Origin: Candidatus Woesearchaeota archaeon
GTDB lineage: Archaea; Nanobdellota; Nanobdellia; Woesearchaeales; UBA525
Direction of reading: 5' to 3'
Assembly: GCA_018221165.1 (NCBI GenBank)
Contig: JAAOYD010000002.1
Span: 1 to 29,112 of the forward strand
Length of the DNA stretch: 29,112 nucleotides
The notes under the pieces were generated by a model. The model ran no database searches. It was given only the letters and a program-made list of their open reading frames with translations, and was not told the DNA's origin. The position numbers were made by a program, and so were the translations under genes. Below, one piece after another: positions 1 to 6,492 of the stretch (the stretch's first letter is position 1; each line of letters starts with the position of its first letter).

Positions 1-275
1 ATCTCGTTCGTGCTCGCATCGCGGCCACCAGCGAGGAGAATGCCATCGCTGGAGATGCACCAGCGGAACTTCTCATACCAGGCTTTCTTTCTGCGAACCT
101 TCTTCTTCGGCGCTTGTTTCTTCTCGACAACGACTGATTCGGCCGCGAGTTTAGCACGCCATTCCACGAGCGCCTGCTCAGCTCCTTTCGCTTTTTTCCG
201 CGCTTTCTTCGCAGCCTCGAAATAGCGCTGCGCATTCTCATCAACGCTCTGCCGAAGGTCAAGAGTGATTTTCAT
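1..275 (-). CDS. NFACT-R (Rqc2/NEMF-like) protein, C-terminal half only; 3' end beyond window
   Basis: An ATG at 275 opens a minus-strand frame that stays open to base 1 (91 codons seen). It begins MKITLDLRQSVDENAQRYFE and runs through a basic coiled coil. It then reaches WYEKFRWCISSDGILLAGGR followed by DASTNE, the start of the NFACT-R (DUF814) RNA-binding domain. In this family (NEMF, Rqc2, RqcH) the segment follows an N-terminal NFACT-N/HhH half of several hundred residues. The proteins bind 60S/50S-peptidyl-tRNA complexes in ribosome quality control. Here the N-terminal half is absent: the pilin stop codon lies 26 nt upstream, so this is a stand-alone C-terminal half. It is downstream of and probably co-transcribed with the pilin gene. 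Family call is strong from the sequence; the biological role of a half protein is inference. Confidence 0.85.
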   Translation of the reverse strand, partial: MKITLDLRQSVDENAQRYFEAAKKARKKAKGAEQALVEWRAKLAAESVVVEKKQAPKKKVRRKKAWYEKFRWCISSDGILLAGGRDASTNE

Positions 276-301
276 TGGAGAACGGAACTACCGAGGCTTT
301 T

Positions 302-736
302 TCAGCATTTCGGCAGGGGCTGCTTCGATGCGAGAGGTGCGGGACACAAATCAGGTATGCCGCCCACTTCGATATTGGAAAAAAGCTCCACAGAGGTACT
401 TGCACTGACGCTGAAGGGGATTTGTGCGCTTGCGGTTTGTCCTGGATTCAAGCGAGAATTTGGCATGGTAATATCAAATGCGTCGCTGCCAAGACTGTTA
501 ATCCTGAGAATCAAAGATGAAATAGGTTCTTCGCCAGTATTTCGTGCTTCGACGTTAATTTTCCCTGATGTCTCGTCAAAGCAGAACTCCCGCACAGTCA
601 CTTTAATCTCAGAACAATCGATACTCTTTGTTCCCCCCTGCCAGTTCATAATCATACCACCAAGCGCGACGGCGAAAGCCATCAGCAGGACGGTTGCGAT
701 GAGGGGAGACATCCCTCGCCTATTCAGCGTACGCAT
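302..736 (-). CDS. Archaeal type IV pilin-like protein with class III signal peptide
   Basis: 144 residues. The N-terminus RRGMSPLIATVLLMAFAVAL is the archaeal prepilin/archaellin-type signal: two arginines and a glycine, then SPLIATVLL and a hydrophobic helix. Cleavage by a PibD-type peptidase would be expected after Gly8. The exported part (about 32-144) looks beta-rich and has four cysteines, at 41, 52, 131 and the C-terminal residue 144, which could form two disulfides. No pilus ATPase or platform gene is in the window, so assembly into a pilus is inferred. The next gene on the strand is the NFACT-R half protein 26 nt away. A TATA box centred 29 nt upstream of ATG suggests a leaderless transcript. 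Confidence 0.85.
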   Translation of the reverse strand: MRTLNRRGMSPLIATVLLMAFAVALGGMIMNWQGGTKSIDCSEIKVTVREFCFDETSGKINVEARNTGEEPISSLILRINSLGSDAFDITMPNSRLNPGQTASAQIPFSVSASTSVELFSNIEVGGIPDLCPAPLASKQPLPKC

Positions 737-760
737 ACATCCTTGTCGTGCGAAGAACCG

Positions 761-769
761 TATTTAAAG
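761..769 (-). promoter_or_regulatory. TATA box of pilin gene
   Basis: Minus-strand CTTTAAATA centred about 29 nt before the pilin ATG, the position expected for leaderless archaeal transcription. Confidence 0.65.
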
Positions 770-825
770 ATTTCTATTGAATTGCTGCTTTTACCGACGA
801 AATGTCCCTCCTTTAGAAGAGCGAA

Positions 826-834
826 AAGTTTATC
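826..834 (+). promoter_or_regulatory. TATA-like box of the 859-1137 gene
   Basis: AAGTTTATC about 29 nt before the ATG at 859; matches the spacing of other promoters in this window, but the box itself is weak. Confidence 0.45.
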
Positions 835-858
835 AGGGGGTTATTACTCCAGAATAAG

Positions 859-1137
859 ATGGATGAATATGAAGCTCTGGATGAAATTGGACCTGGTATG
901 GAAATAATTGATAGGATTCCAGCTTTTCTTGGTGGTATTACTCCTTACTTGATGACGGAGGATTTGTACTTTGGTTGTGTTACGGCTTTTGTTGCAATTG
1001 GGGCTCGTGCTTTTCAATGGGGTATTGAAAATACTGATCATATTGATTGGCTCAATGAGTTTGGCTTTTCAAGAATTGCTTCACCTCGTATTCTTCGTGA
1101 GCGACAAATCAACCAAACTTTGCGTAAGCTTTATTAA
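859..1137 (+). CDS. Hypothetical protein, 92 aa
   Basis: I do not recognise this protein. It starts MDEYEALDEIGPGMEI, has a central hydrophobic stretch (about residues 36-54, LYFGCVTAFVAIGARAF) that could be one membrane or buried helix, and ends with a basic tail. It is visibly more AT-rich than its neighbours, which suits a lineage-specific or recently acquired gene. It is flanked by the divergent pilin promoter and the SPFH gene, whose own TATA box overlaps its last codons. The frame has a promoter-like TATA at the usual spacing and no competing frame, so coding is likely but not certain. Confidence 0.6.
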   Translation: MDEYEALDEIGPGMEIIDRIPAFLGGITPYLMTEDLYFGCVTAFVAIGARAFQWGIENTDHIDWLNEFGFSRIASPRILRERQINQTLRKLY

Positions 1138-1138
1138 C
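1128..1138 (+). promoter_or_regulatory. TATA box of SPFH gene
   Basis: GCTTTATTAAC lies about 38 nt before the ATG at 1171. That leaves a short leader that carries GGTGG (1161-1165) as ribosome binding site. Confidence 0.6.
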
Positions 1139-1170
1139 CCCATTCTTGTGCTTCTTTTTGGGTGGTATGA

Positions 1171-1917
1171 ATGTTTTATGAATACATCATTGGTGCGGTT
1201 ATCCTCTTCCTGTTCTCTGGATTGAAGGTCGTCAAAGAATATGAACGCGGCGTCAAATTCACACTTGGAAAGTATTCTGGCGTGATGAAGCCTGGCTTAC
1301 GGCTCGTGATACCTATTCTCCAAAGCTGGCAACGCATCGACATGCGAGTCAAAGCTGTTGATGTTCCTGACCAGGATTGCATCACGAAGGATAACATTTC
1401 TGTGAATGTCAATGCGGTGATTTATTACAAGGTCGCAGATGCGGCGAAAGCCGTCATTGAAGTTGAGCAGTTCATGTGGGCTACGTCGCAATTGGCGCAG
1501 ACAAGCATGCGTAATATAGTCGGTGAAGTCGAGCTTGATGATTTGTTGAGCAAGCGGGACCAGATTAGCGACAAGATTCAGAAGATTGTCGATAAAGCTA
1601 CTGACCCTTGGGGCATCAAGGTCGAGACGGTTGACCTGAAAGATGTCATCTTGCCGCAAGACATGAAGCGAACAATTTCCAAACAAGCTGAAGCTGAACG
1701 TGAGAAGCGAGCGGTGATTATCAAGGCCCAAGGTGAAGTGATTGCTGCGACGAACATGGCAAAAGCTGCCGGCACGCTTTCGAAGAGCACCGGCGCGTTG
1801 CATCTGAGGACGCTGCAGACCTTGAATGACCTGTCATCCGACCAGTCGAACACAGTCATCTTCGCGTTGCCGCTTGAGATACTCAGAGGTTTCGAGAAGA
1901 TAGGTGGGAAGAGATAA
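1171..1917 (+). CDS. SPFH/stomatin-prohibitin (slipin) family membrane protein
   Basis: 248 residues. One N-terminal membrane helix (about 3-19) is followed by the SPFH/band-7 domain with VVKEYERGVKF, GVMKPGLRLVIP and IDMRVKAVDVP. Next comes a charged helix region (about 165-205, QAEAEREKRAVIIKAQGE) typical of stomatin oligomers, and a C-terminal hydrophobic segment TVIFALPLEI. Members form large cage-like assemblies on the membrane and in archaea often pair with an NfeD protein or a clipping protease; neither is adjacent here. Length matches archaeal stomatins. The start is supported by GGTGG ten bases upstream. A T-rich terminator follows. The specific role in this organism is unknown. Confidence 0.93.
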   Translation: MFYEYIIGAVILFLFSGLKVVKEYERGVKFTLGKYSGVMKPGLRLVIPILQSWQRIDMRVKAVDVPDQDCITKDNISVNVNAVIYYKVADAAKAVIEVEQFMWATSQLAQTSMRNIVGEVELDDLLSKRDQISDKIQKIVDKATDPWGIKVETVDLKDVILPQDMKRTISKQAEAEREKRAVIIKAQGEVIAATNMAKAAGTLSKSTGALHLRTLQTLNDLSSDQSNTVIFALPLEILRGFEKIGGKR

Positions 1918-1919
1918 AT

Positions 1920-1941
1920 TATTTTTTAGAAACTTTTTTTA
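1920..1941 (+). terminator. U-tract terminator after SPFH gene
   Basis: Two runs of T (1922-1927 and 1934-1940) directly follow the stop codon on the plus strand, typical of archaeal intrinsic termination. The convergent dphB gene ends at 1944. Confidence 0.6.
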
Positions 1942-1943
1942 TT

Positions 1944-2705
1944 CTATTTCTTATAGATTTCTAATGCTTCTTCCTCGACGATTTGTAGTTTGCCAGGAAT
2001 GATTAAGGAATGTAACTGTCCACCGAAGTCGAAGTTTTCGAGTTCTTTTATTGTTCCGACTTTGATGACTTGGTTGTCTTGTCCGATGCGTGCAACACCG
2101 ATGACGAGAAGATTGTCAGTGATTACTTTCTCTTTTCTTTTGTCTTCTATTTTTTTGAGTATTTGTAATCCTTCGTTCACTGTCATGAAGCGTTCTTTAT
2201 CGGCTTTGATGTCGAGGAGGCATAATGTGTGCAGGCCGTTCGCCTTGTTCATCTTGATGACGTCGTAGGGCGTTTCGGGTTCGAAGTTCTTCTCCCAATA
2301 CGGGATGGAGGTCGTTTTTCCATACTTGTAGAGTTCTAAACCAACTTCACCGACGGCGTTCATGATGGAAGCATTGTGGATGATTTCAACGTTGATTCCT
2401 TTTTCCTTTGCTCTGAGGAACAAATCAGTGTGCGTGGTTGCTCCAAACGGATCGCCGACAACGAGGAATGCAACGTCTTTGTCCTTTGCAGGCTCAAGAA
2501 TCTTCTCCGCTTCTTTCTCGACGAGGTTTCTGTCTGCAAGAATGATTTTCTTGTTGTAGAATTTCTCCAGTTCTTTTTCTTTTATTCCTAGGAGTGAGGT
2601 GTAGGATTCGAGAAAGACGAGTTCTGATTTCTTAATCGCGTCAAGCCCTTTAACCGAGATGTCTTTCTCGTCGCCTAATCCGAGACCGATGAAGTAGAGT
2701 GTCAT
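1944..2705 (-). CDS. dphB: Diphthine synthase (diphthamide biosynthesis methyltransferase)
   Basis: 253 residues beginning MTLYFIGLGLGDEKDISVKG, the signature N-terminus of DphB. It also has FLVVGDPFGATTHTDLFLRA and, near residue 110, IIHNASIMNAVGEVGLELY, both conserved in the tetrapyrrole/diphthine methylase fold. It transfers three methyl groups from SAM to the modified histidine of elongation factor 2, the middle step of diphthamide formation. It is a soluble enzyme of full usual length. It lies 31 nt after the coiled-coil gene but has its own TATA at 2727-2737 with leaderless spacing, so it can be expressed apart from the ribosomal operon. No other dph gene is in the window. Confidence 0.96.
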   Translation of the reverse strand: MTLYFIGLGLGDEKDISVKGLDAIKKSELVFLESYTSLLGIKEKELEKFYNKKIILADRNLVEKEAEKILEPAKDKDVAFLVVGDPFGATTHTDLFLRAKEKGINVEIIHNASIMNAVGEVGLELYKYGKTTSIPYWEKNFEPETPYDVIKMNKANGLHTLCLLDIKADKERFMTVNEGLQILKKIEDKRKEKVITDNLLVIGVARIGQDNQVIKVGTIKELENFDFGGQLHSLIIPGKLQIVEEEALEIYKK

Positions 2706-2726
2706 AGTAATCAGAACTAAGAAAGG

Positions 2727-2737
2727 GGTTAAAAAGC
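2727..2737 (-). promoter_or_regulatory. TATA box of dphB
   Basis: Minus-strand GCTTTTTAACC centred 27 nt upstream of the dphB ATG. It sits between the two genes and touches the stop codon of the preceding coiled-coil gene. Confidence 0.65.
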
Positions 2738-3918
2738 TATTTCTTCATGCCTTGCAGCGCCAAGATGTCCTCAGTGGTGAGCTTGCCCTTCTTCTTCACC
2801 TTCTCTTCAGCTTCCTTCGCACGCTCTTTGAGGCTCTTCATCTCCTCTTGTTTCTGGTCCTCTTTGAGCTTCACGTTCTGCTTCGACAATCCTTCCTTGA
2901 TTCTCTGTAAGGTAGCAATGCGTTCCTTTAGATCCTGGTTGATTTTGATGTAGGCGTCCTTCTCGACGAGGAACTCCTTGTAGCGAGCTTCCTCTTCCTT
3001 GCGTAAGTCGCCGAGGCCACCGCTCTCGCTCATGAGAGCTTCGTGGCGAGTCTGTGACTCCTTTGCTTTCTCTTGAACCTGACGGTGGAAGCTGTTTGCC
3101 TCCTTCTTGAGCTTGTCAATTTCCTTGGATTTATCCTTGATAGTATTGAACACGACAGCCTTATCCTTAACCTCGTTGAATTGCTTCTTGAGGTCCTTGA
3201 GACTCTTCATGAGTTTGCGTTCTGCGTCGAAACTCATCGGCTGGGTCTCGAGCTTGAACTCCAAAGCCTCAATTTGGCGTTCTAATGCTGCAGGAGAATT
3301 CTTTCGGTCGAACTGACCCAAGAGATCCTTATTCTCCTCGTTCAGCTTCTTAATCTCCTGGACTTTCTCGCGAATCTGAGCGTTGAGTACGTCACGCTGT
3401 TTCTTGAGCTGACGGACGTCGTTTGTGATTGAGTTGCGCTCCTTCTTGCTGCCTGAGAGGTCACCGAGCTTCTCACTGATTTGCTTGGTAACTTCTGCTT
3501 TCTTGCGGAATGCGGCTTCTTTCTTCTTGTTCGCCTTGGCGACCTTCTCCTTGAACTCCTGCACCTCGCGTTTTGCGATTTCGAGTTGCTTCATGAGCTG
3601 GTCGACATTAGTTGTGAGTTCTGGAGTGGGCTTCTTCTCTTCCTTATTGGCTTTCTTTGCCGTCTTCTTGGCTTTCTTCGGTTTCTTGTCCTTCTTTTCT
3701 TTGGCTTCTTTCTTCTCTTCAGGAGCCTTTTCTTCTTTTGTCTCCTCAGACTTCTCCTCTTTCGGAGACTCTTCTTTTGCTTCTTCCTTTGGAGCTTCAG
3801 GAGTGGCTTTGGTCTTCTTGTCCTTTGAGGGCTCTGCCTCGGGAACTTTGGACATCTCTGCGGTCTCAACAGCGAGCGCTTCTTCAGGGCTCAGCTCGAC
3901 CTTCTCTGGTTCAGCCAT
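2737..3918 (-). CDS. COG1340-type archaeal coiled-coil protein with charged N-terminal tail
   Basis: 393 residues. Residues 1-100 are a lysine/glutamate/proline-rich disordered tail (EKKEAKEKKDKKPKKAKKTA). From about 105 to 370 it is one long coiled coil. Within it, LKKQRDVLNAQIREKVQEIK and LEFKLETQPMSFDAERKLM match the core of the archaeal COG1340 coiled-coil proteins, a family often mislabelled phosphoserine phosphatase. It follows L12 by 51 nt and may be read with the ribosomal operon; a weak TATA-like TCTAAAACC lies in the gap. The neighbourhood suggests a ribosome- or mRNA-related role, but that is inference; no catalytic motif is present. Confidence 0.75.
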   Translation of the reverse strand: MAEPEKVELSPEEALAVETAEMSKVPEAEPSKDKKTKATPEAPKEEAKEESPKEEKSEETKEEKAPEEKKEAKEKKDKKPKKAKKTAKKANKEEKKPTPELTTNVDQLMKQLEIAKREVQEFKEKVAKANKKKEAAFRKKAEVTKQISEKLGDLSGSKKERNSITNDVRQLKKQRDVLNAQIREKVQEIKKLNEENKDLLGQFDRKNSPAALERQIEALEFKLETQPMSFDAERKLMKSLKDLKKQFNEVKDKAVVFNTIKDKSKEIDKLKKEANSFHRQVQEKAKESQTRHEALMSESGGLGDLRKEEEARYKEFLVEKDAYIKINQDLKERIATLQRIKEGLSKQNVKLKEDQKQEEMKSLKERAKEAEEKVKKKGKLTTEDILALQGMKK

Positions 3919-3969
3919 AGTGCATACCTAGTACTCATAGGAAAGAGGTTTTAGAGAAGGAGGAAGAGT

Positions 3970-4281
3970 TTATCCGAAAAGCGAGCCGAGACCGGCCGCA
4001 GCTTCTTCAGGCTTCTTACCTTCTTCCTTCTTCTCCTTCTTAGGGGCATCGCCAGCAGGTGCATCACCCGCAGGAGCAGCACCAGCAGCCGCAGGAGCGG
4101 CGACAGGCGCAGCGTTTGCGATAGCCTCGTCGATGTTAACATCCGTAAGCGCAGCAATCAAAGCTTTGATTCTTCCATCATCAGCCTTGACACCTGCCGC
4201 CTCGAGGACGCTTTTGAGTGAACTTTCAGTGACTTCCTTACCTGCTTTGTGCAGGACCAGTGCAGCGTAGACGTACTCCAT
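3970..4281 (-). CDS. rpl12: Ribosomal protein L12 (aL12/P1), lateral stalk
   Basis: 103 residues from MEYVYAALVLHKAGKEVTES. The N-terminal helical dimerisation domain (1-58) contains VDIDEAIA-like VNIDEAIANA. It is followed by an alanine-rich hinge, a charged segment and the terminal GLGSLFG that recruits translation GTPases. Dimers of aL12 bind the C-terminal part of L10/P0. A longer frame reaches further upstream, but I chose the ATG at 4281 because it is the conserved start and is preceded by GGAGG seven to eleven bases upstream. It follows L10 by 22 nt in the order L1-L10-L12. Its tail codons are identical to those of L10 over 29 nt. Confidence 0.96.
   Translation of the reverse strand: MEYVYAALVLHKAGKEVTESSLKSVLEAAGVKADDGRIKALIAALTDVNIDEAIANAAPVAAPAAAGAAPAGDAPAGDAPKKEKKEEGKKPEEAAAGLGSLFG
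3983..4011 (-). repeat. 29-bp direct repeat, copy in rpl12 tail
   Basis: Identical to 4317-4345 in the L10 gene. It encodes the shared PEEAAAGLGS part of the stalk tails; protein conservation alone would not require identity at every third base. Confidence 0.85.
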
Positions 4282-4303
4282 TTTTTTCGCCTCCATGTAA
4301 GCA

Positions 4304-5293
4304 TTAACCAAAGAGTGAGCCGAGACCGGCCGCAGCTTCTTCAGGTTTTTTCTCTTCTTTCTTCTCCTCTTTCGGTGCGTCGCCCGCCGGAGCAGCTTCA
4401 GGTGCGGGAGCCGCTGCTTGTGCAGCTTTTGCTTCAGCACTCAATGCTTCATCCGGGAGCAATCCTGAGAGAGCAAGGCTCGTAGCATAGGCCTTGCTGA
4501 GGAGTGGTTTGATGGTCTCGCCATTCACGACACCACGGTCGAGAGCGAGGGCAGTAGCGTCCATGAACGCCTTCTGCAGCATGTTCGTGATGGTTTCCTT
4601 CGTCGGGAAGCCAATCTCCATAGCGAGACTGAACGCGTCAGTGTGCGCCTTGATAAGGTCACTCATGTACGCTTCCTCGTCGATATCGAGGACAGCCTTC
4701 GTCAGGATTTCGCCGTTTTCAAGAACAGCGTTGATATTGAGACCGATGCGCATCGGTTCGATGCCCAAACGGGAGAGGATGCCTGCGAGTAGTTGACTCA
4801 CTTCGTCGCCAGCACTGGCGACTTTGCTATCCTCCTTGATGGCAATCTTGCCGTCTTCAACACCTGCCTTGATGCCAACGCCACCGAGCTCACCAATAAT
4901 AGGGCCTGGTGCGAAGCTGGTCGGACCTGCGGGGACGATGATATCATCTGGAGCAGTCTGACCGCCTTTGATAGGGGCTTTACTCTGGCTTTTCTTGAGG
5001 AGTTTGAAGAGTGCGAAGGGATTCTCCTTGGTGAAAATCATTGCGGGCATGCCGCTGATGTGCTCGCTGAGCTTGTCCAGGCCGTCCTTTTTCGCCTGCT
5101 CGAACGCTTTTGCGATGAGGCGGCGCTTCGTCATCTTGAGGACGATGTCTTGCTCACGGAGCTTGGCGCGCATGTGCTGAAGCTGCTTCGCAGGAAGATT
5201 CTCCATGTCAACGACGCCGATAATCGGGAACTCATCAATGAGCTTCACAAACTCGGCAACCGTCTCCTTCTTTGCAGCGCTCGGCTCTGTCAT
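4304..5293 (-). CDS. rplP0: Ribosomal protein L10 (uL10/P0), stalk base
   Basis: 329 residues, the archaeal length. The N-terminal rRNA-binding domain (about 1-100, EFPIIGVVDMENLPAKQLQH) is followed by the archaeal/eukaryal insert (GPIIGELGGVGIKAGVEDGK). A helical spine with several L12-binding segments (about 200-285) comes next, and the tail ends EEAAAGLGSLFG. It anchors the L12 dimers and shares their C-terminal motif. It starts 5 nt after the L1 stop and is clearly translated from the same message. L11, which often precedes L1 in archaea, is not in this operon. Confidence 0.97.
   Translation of the reverse strand: MTEPSAAKKETVAEFVKLIDEFPIIGVVDMENLPAKQLQHMRAKLREQDIVLKMTKRRLIAKAFEQAKKDGLDKLSEHISGMPAMIFTKENPFALFKLLKKSQSKAPIKGGQTAPDDIIVPAGPTSFAPGPIIGELGGVGIKAGVEDGKIAIKEDSKVASAGDEVSQLLAGILSRLGIEPMRIGLNINAVLENGEILTKAVLDIDEEAYMSDLIKAHTDAFSLAMEIGFPTKETITNMLQKAFMDATALALDRGVVNGETIKPLLSKAYATSLALSGLLPDEALSAEAKAAQAAAPAPEAAPAGDAPKEEKKEEKKPEEAAAGLGSLFG
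4317..4345 (-). repeat. 29-bp direct repeat, copy in rplP0 tail
   Basis: Second copy of the repeat at 3983-4011; see that entry. Confidence 0.85.
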
Positions 5294-5298
5294 TTCTT

Positions 5299-5949
5299 TT
5301 ACCCGTGAATCTTGATAGGCTTGCCCATTGAAAGTTTGACATAGGCATGCTTCATATTATTCTTTTCTCGAGGAAGGTGATGGATAATCTGATCGAAGAG
5401 GAACTTAATGTTATCCAGAAGGTCAGCAACATCCATCTCTTGCGTACCTGCAAGCACTTGGATGTTCGGACTCTTCTTCGCGCTAATCTTCACAGTGCGC
5501 TGAAGCTTCTCGTAGAGCGGAGCGAGTGGTGCTTTCGGCGGCACGATGCAGCCAGCCTTTGGATTGGGCATCTGACTACGCGGACCAAGGACTCTACCGA
5601 AAGACTGCGCGATCTTGGGCATGATATTCGCCTGGCCAACGAAGAACTCGTGTTCGCCAGCGATGCGCTTGATTTCCTTCTTGCCGAGCTTGTCGAACTG
5701 GTCGCTTGTGACAACAGTGTCGAACACTTTTTCTGCGTCTTCCTTCATCTCAGGGCCGACGAGGGCGCACATCTTGCGCTTCTTCCCAATAGTCTTGTGG
5801 ACTTGGACGAAGAATTCGACTTGTTCCTCGGGCTTCTTGAGATTTAGTTCCTTAAGCGCAACAATAAGATCGAATGATTGCTTAAACTTGCGAGAATCGT
5901 CTTTCTTGAGACCTTCAATGGTCTCCTTGAGTTCTTTGTCGTTCATCAT
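5299..5949 (-). CDS. rpl1: Ribosomal protein L1 (uL1)
   Basis: 216 residues, full length for an archaeal L1. It contains SFDLIVALKELNLKKPEEQV, LGPRSQMPNPKAG and the C-terminal KLSMGKPIKIHG, all hallmarks of uL1. The protein builds the mobile L1 stalk on 23S rRNA and in several archaea represses its own operon by binding its mRNA. Two ATG codons are adjacent (5947-5949 and 5944-5946); I kept the first. There is no clear Shine-Dalgarno, but an extremely regular hairpin lies just upstream. It is the first gene of the L1-L10-L12 operon, with TATA at 6005-6014. Confidence 0.97.
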   Translation of the reverse strand: MMNDKELKETIEGLKKDDSRKFKQSFDLIVALKELNLKKPEEQVEFFVQVHKTIGKKRKMCALVGPEMKEDAEKVFDTVVTSDQFDKLGKKEIKRIAGEHEFFVGQANIMPKIAQSFGRVLGPRSQMPNPKAGCIVPPKAPLAPLYEKLQRTVKISAKKSPNIQVLAGTQEMDVADLLDNIKFLFDQIIHHLPREKNNMKHAYVKLSMGKPIKIHG

Positions 5950-5963
5950 ATGCTTTCACGTGA

Positions 5964-5983
5964 ACTACTACCGAAGTAGTGGT
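5964..5983 (-). promoter_or_regulatory. UUCG-capped hairpin in L1 operon leader
   Basis: In the mRNA sense it reads ACCACUAC-UUCG-GUAGUAGU: an eight-position stem with one A/C mismatch, closed by a C(UUCG)G tetraloop. It ends 14 nt before the L1 ATG, and the predicted transcription start lies at or just before its 5' side. A role in autoregulation or mRNA stability is inferred. Confidence 0.6.
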
Positions 5984-6004
5984 AGCCGCTGAGAACAATA
6001 CCCC

Positions 6005-6014
6005 CTTTATAAGC
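6005..6014 (-). promoter_or_regulatory. TATA box of L1 operon
   Basis: Minus-strand GCTTATAAAG about 60 nt before the L1 ATG, predicting a leader of roughly 35 nt. It sits against the stop codon of the upstream redox protein gene. Confidence 0.7.
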
Positions 6015-6015
6015 G

Positions 6016-6309
6016 TTACTCTTTTGGTTTGGCCTTGGGTTTTTCAGAGGCTTTCTCATCTTCTGCGATAAACGCGTTGAGGTCCTCGAGCATCTCCTTC
6101 AGGGTCTCCTCAGGCATGCCATGGCCTGCGGTGCCTTGTTCAATCGTCTCGAACGCGCTCACATGGCAGCCCACACAGTGCAAGCCATACTGCATCATGA
6201 CGAAGGCAGCTTTCGGATACTTCTGCACGACCTCGCCGATGAGCATGTCGCGAGTGACGAATTCCTTGCTCGGTTCCTTCTCTTTTTTCTTTTCCTTTTT
6301 TTCAGTCAT
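6016..6309 (-). CDS. DUF1858 / hybrid-cluster-associated redox disulfide domain protein
   Basis: 97 residues. A lysine/glutamate-rich start (MTEKKEKKKEKEP) and a matching charged tail flank a DUF1858-type domain (about 17-80). It reads VTRDMLIGEVVQKYP, then GLHCVGCH with cysteines 45 and 48, then MPEETLKEMLEDLN. The family is a small helical domain with a CxxC pair thought to act as a redox-active disulfide, often near hybrid cluster proteins; no such partner is here. I chose ATG 6309 over an in-frame TTG at 6324 because GGAGG sits just upstream of the ATG. No TATA is visible between it and tRNA-Ser, so it may be read through from the tRNA promoter. Confidence 0.85.
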   Translation of the reverse strand: MTEKKEKKKEKEPSKEFVTRDMLIGEVVQKYPKAAFVMMQYGLHCVGCHVSAFETIEQGTAGHGMPEETLKEMLEDLNAFIAEDEKASEKPKAKPKE

Positions 6310-6322
6310 GTATCTGGCCTCC

Positions 6323-6370
6323 AAGGGCTTGAGCGAAGCGAAACCCTTGCTTCCCAGGGTAGCGACGCTG
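6323..6370 (-). repeat. tRNA-linked hairpin repeat, copy A
   Basis: On the minus strand, directly after tRNA-Ser: CAGCGTCGCTACCCTGGG, then AAGGGTTT...AAGCCCTT forming an eight-position stem. It aligns over about 50 bases with 26494-26543 next to tRNA-Val. One stem pair differs by a double change (A-T here, G-C there). Not protein coding. Confidence 0.75.
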
Positions 6371-6371
6371 A

Positions 6372-6454
6372 CGCCAGCGCTCGGATTTGAACCGAGAATC
6401 CCCGAAGGGACCAGGTCTCAAGCCTGGCGCAATACCAGATTATGCGACGCTGGC
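6372..6454 (-). tRNA. tRNA-Ser(UGA)
   Basis: Folds as a type II tRNA. The acceptor stem is GCCAGCG/CGCTGGC. The D arm has three pairs and GG in the loop. The anticodon stem is CCAGG/CCTGG with loop CTTGAGA (anticodon TGA at 6420-6418). The long variable arm is TCCC-TTCG-GGGA and the T arm CTCGG-TTCAAAT-CCGAG. The discriminator at 6372 is G, as expected for serine and not leucine. CCA is not encoded, so the CCA-adding enzyme in this window would be needed. No intron. Own TATA box at 6480-6488. Confidence 0.95.
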
Positions 6455-6479
6455 AACTTTGAGAGAGAACAAAGAGGGG

Positions 6480-6488
6480 TTTATAAAG
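6480..6488 (-). promoter_or_regulatory. TATA box of tRNA-Ser
   Basis: Minus-strand CTTTATAAA about 30 nt upstream of the tRNA 5' end; it lies a few bases past the stop codon of the preceding gene. Confidence 0.7.
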
Positions 6489-6492
6489 AGTT

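Noticed and set aside
3425..3931. Plus-strand open frames opposite the COG1340-type gene
   Set aside because: Ser/Phe/Leu-rich translation of antisense charged coiled coil; no promoter or ribosome binding site.
4282..4440. Longer L12 frame
   Set aside because: The extra residues overlap the end of L10 in another frame; the family start MEYVYAALVLH with GGAGG is clear.
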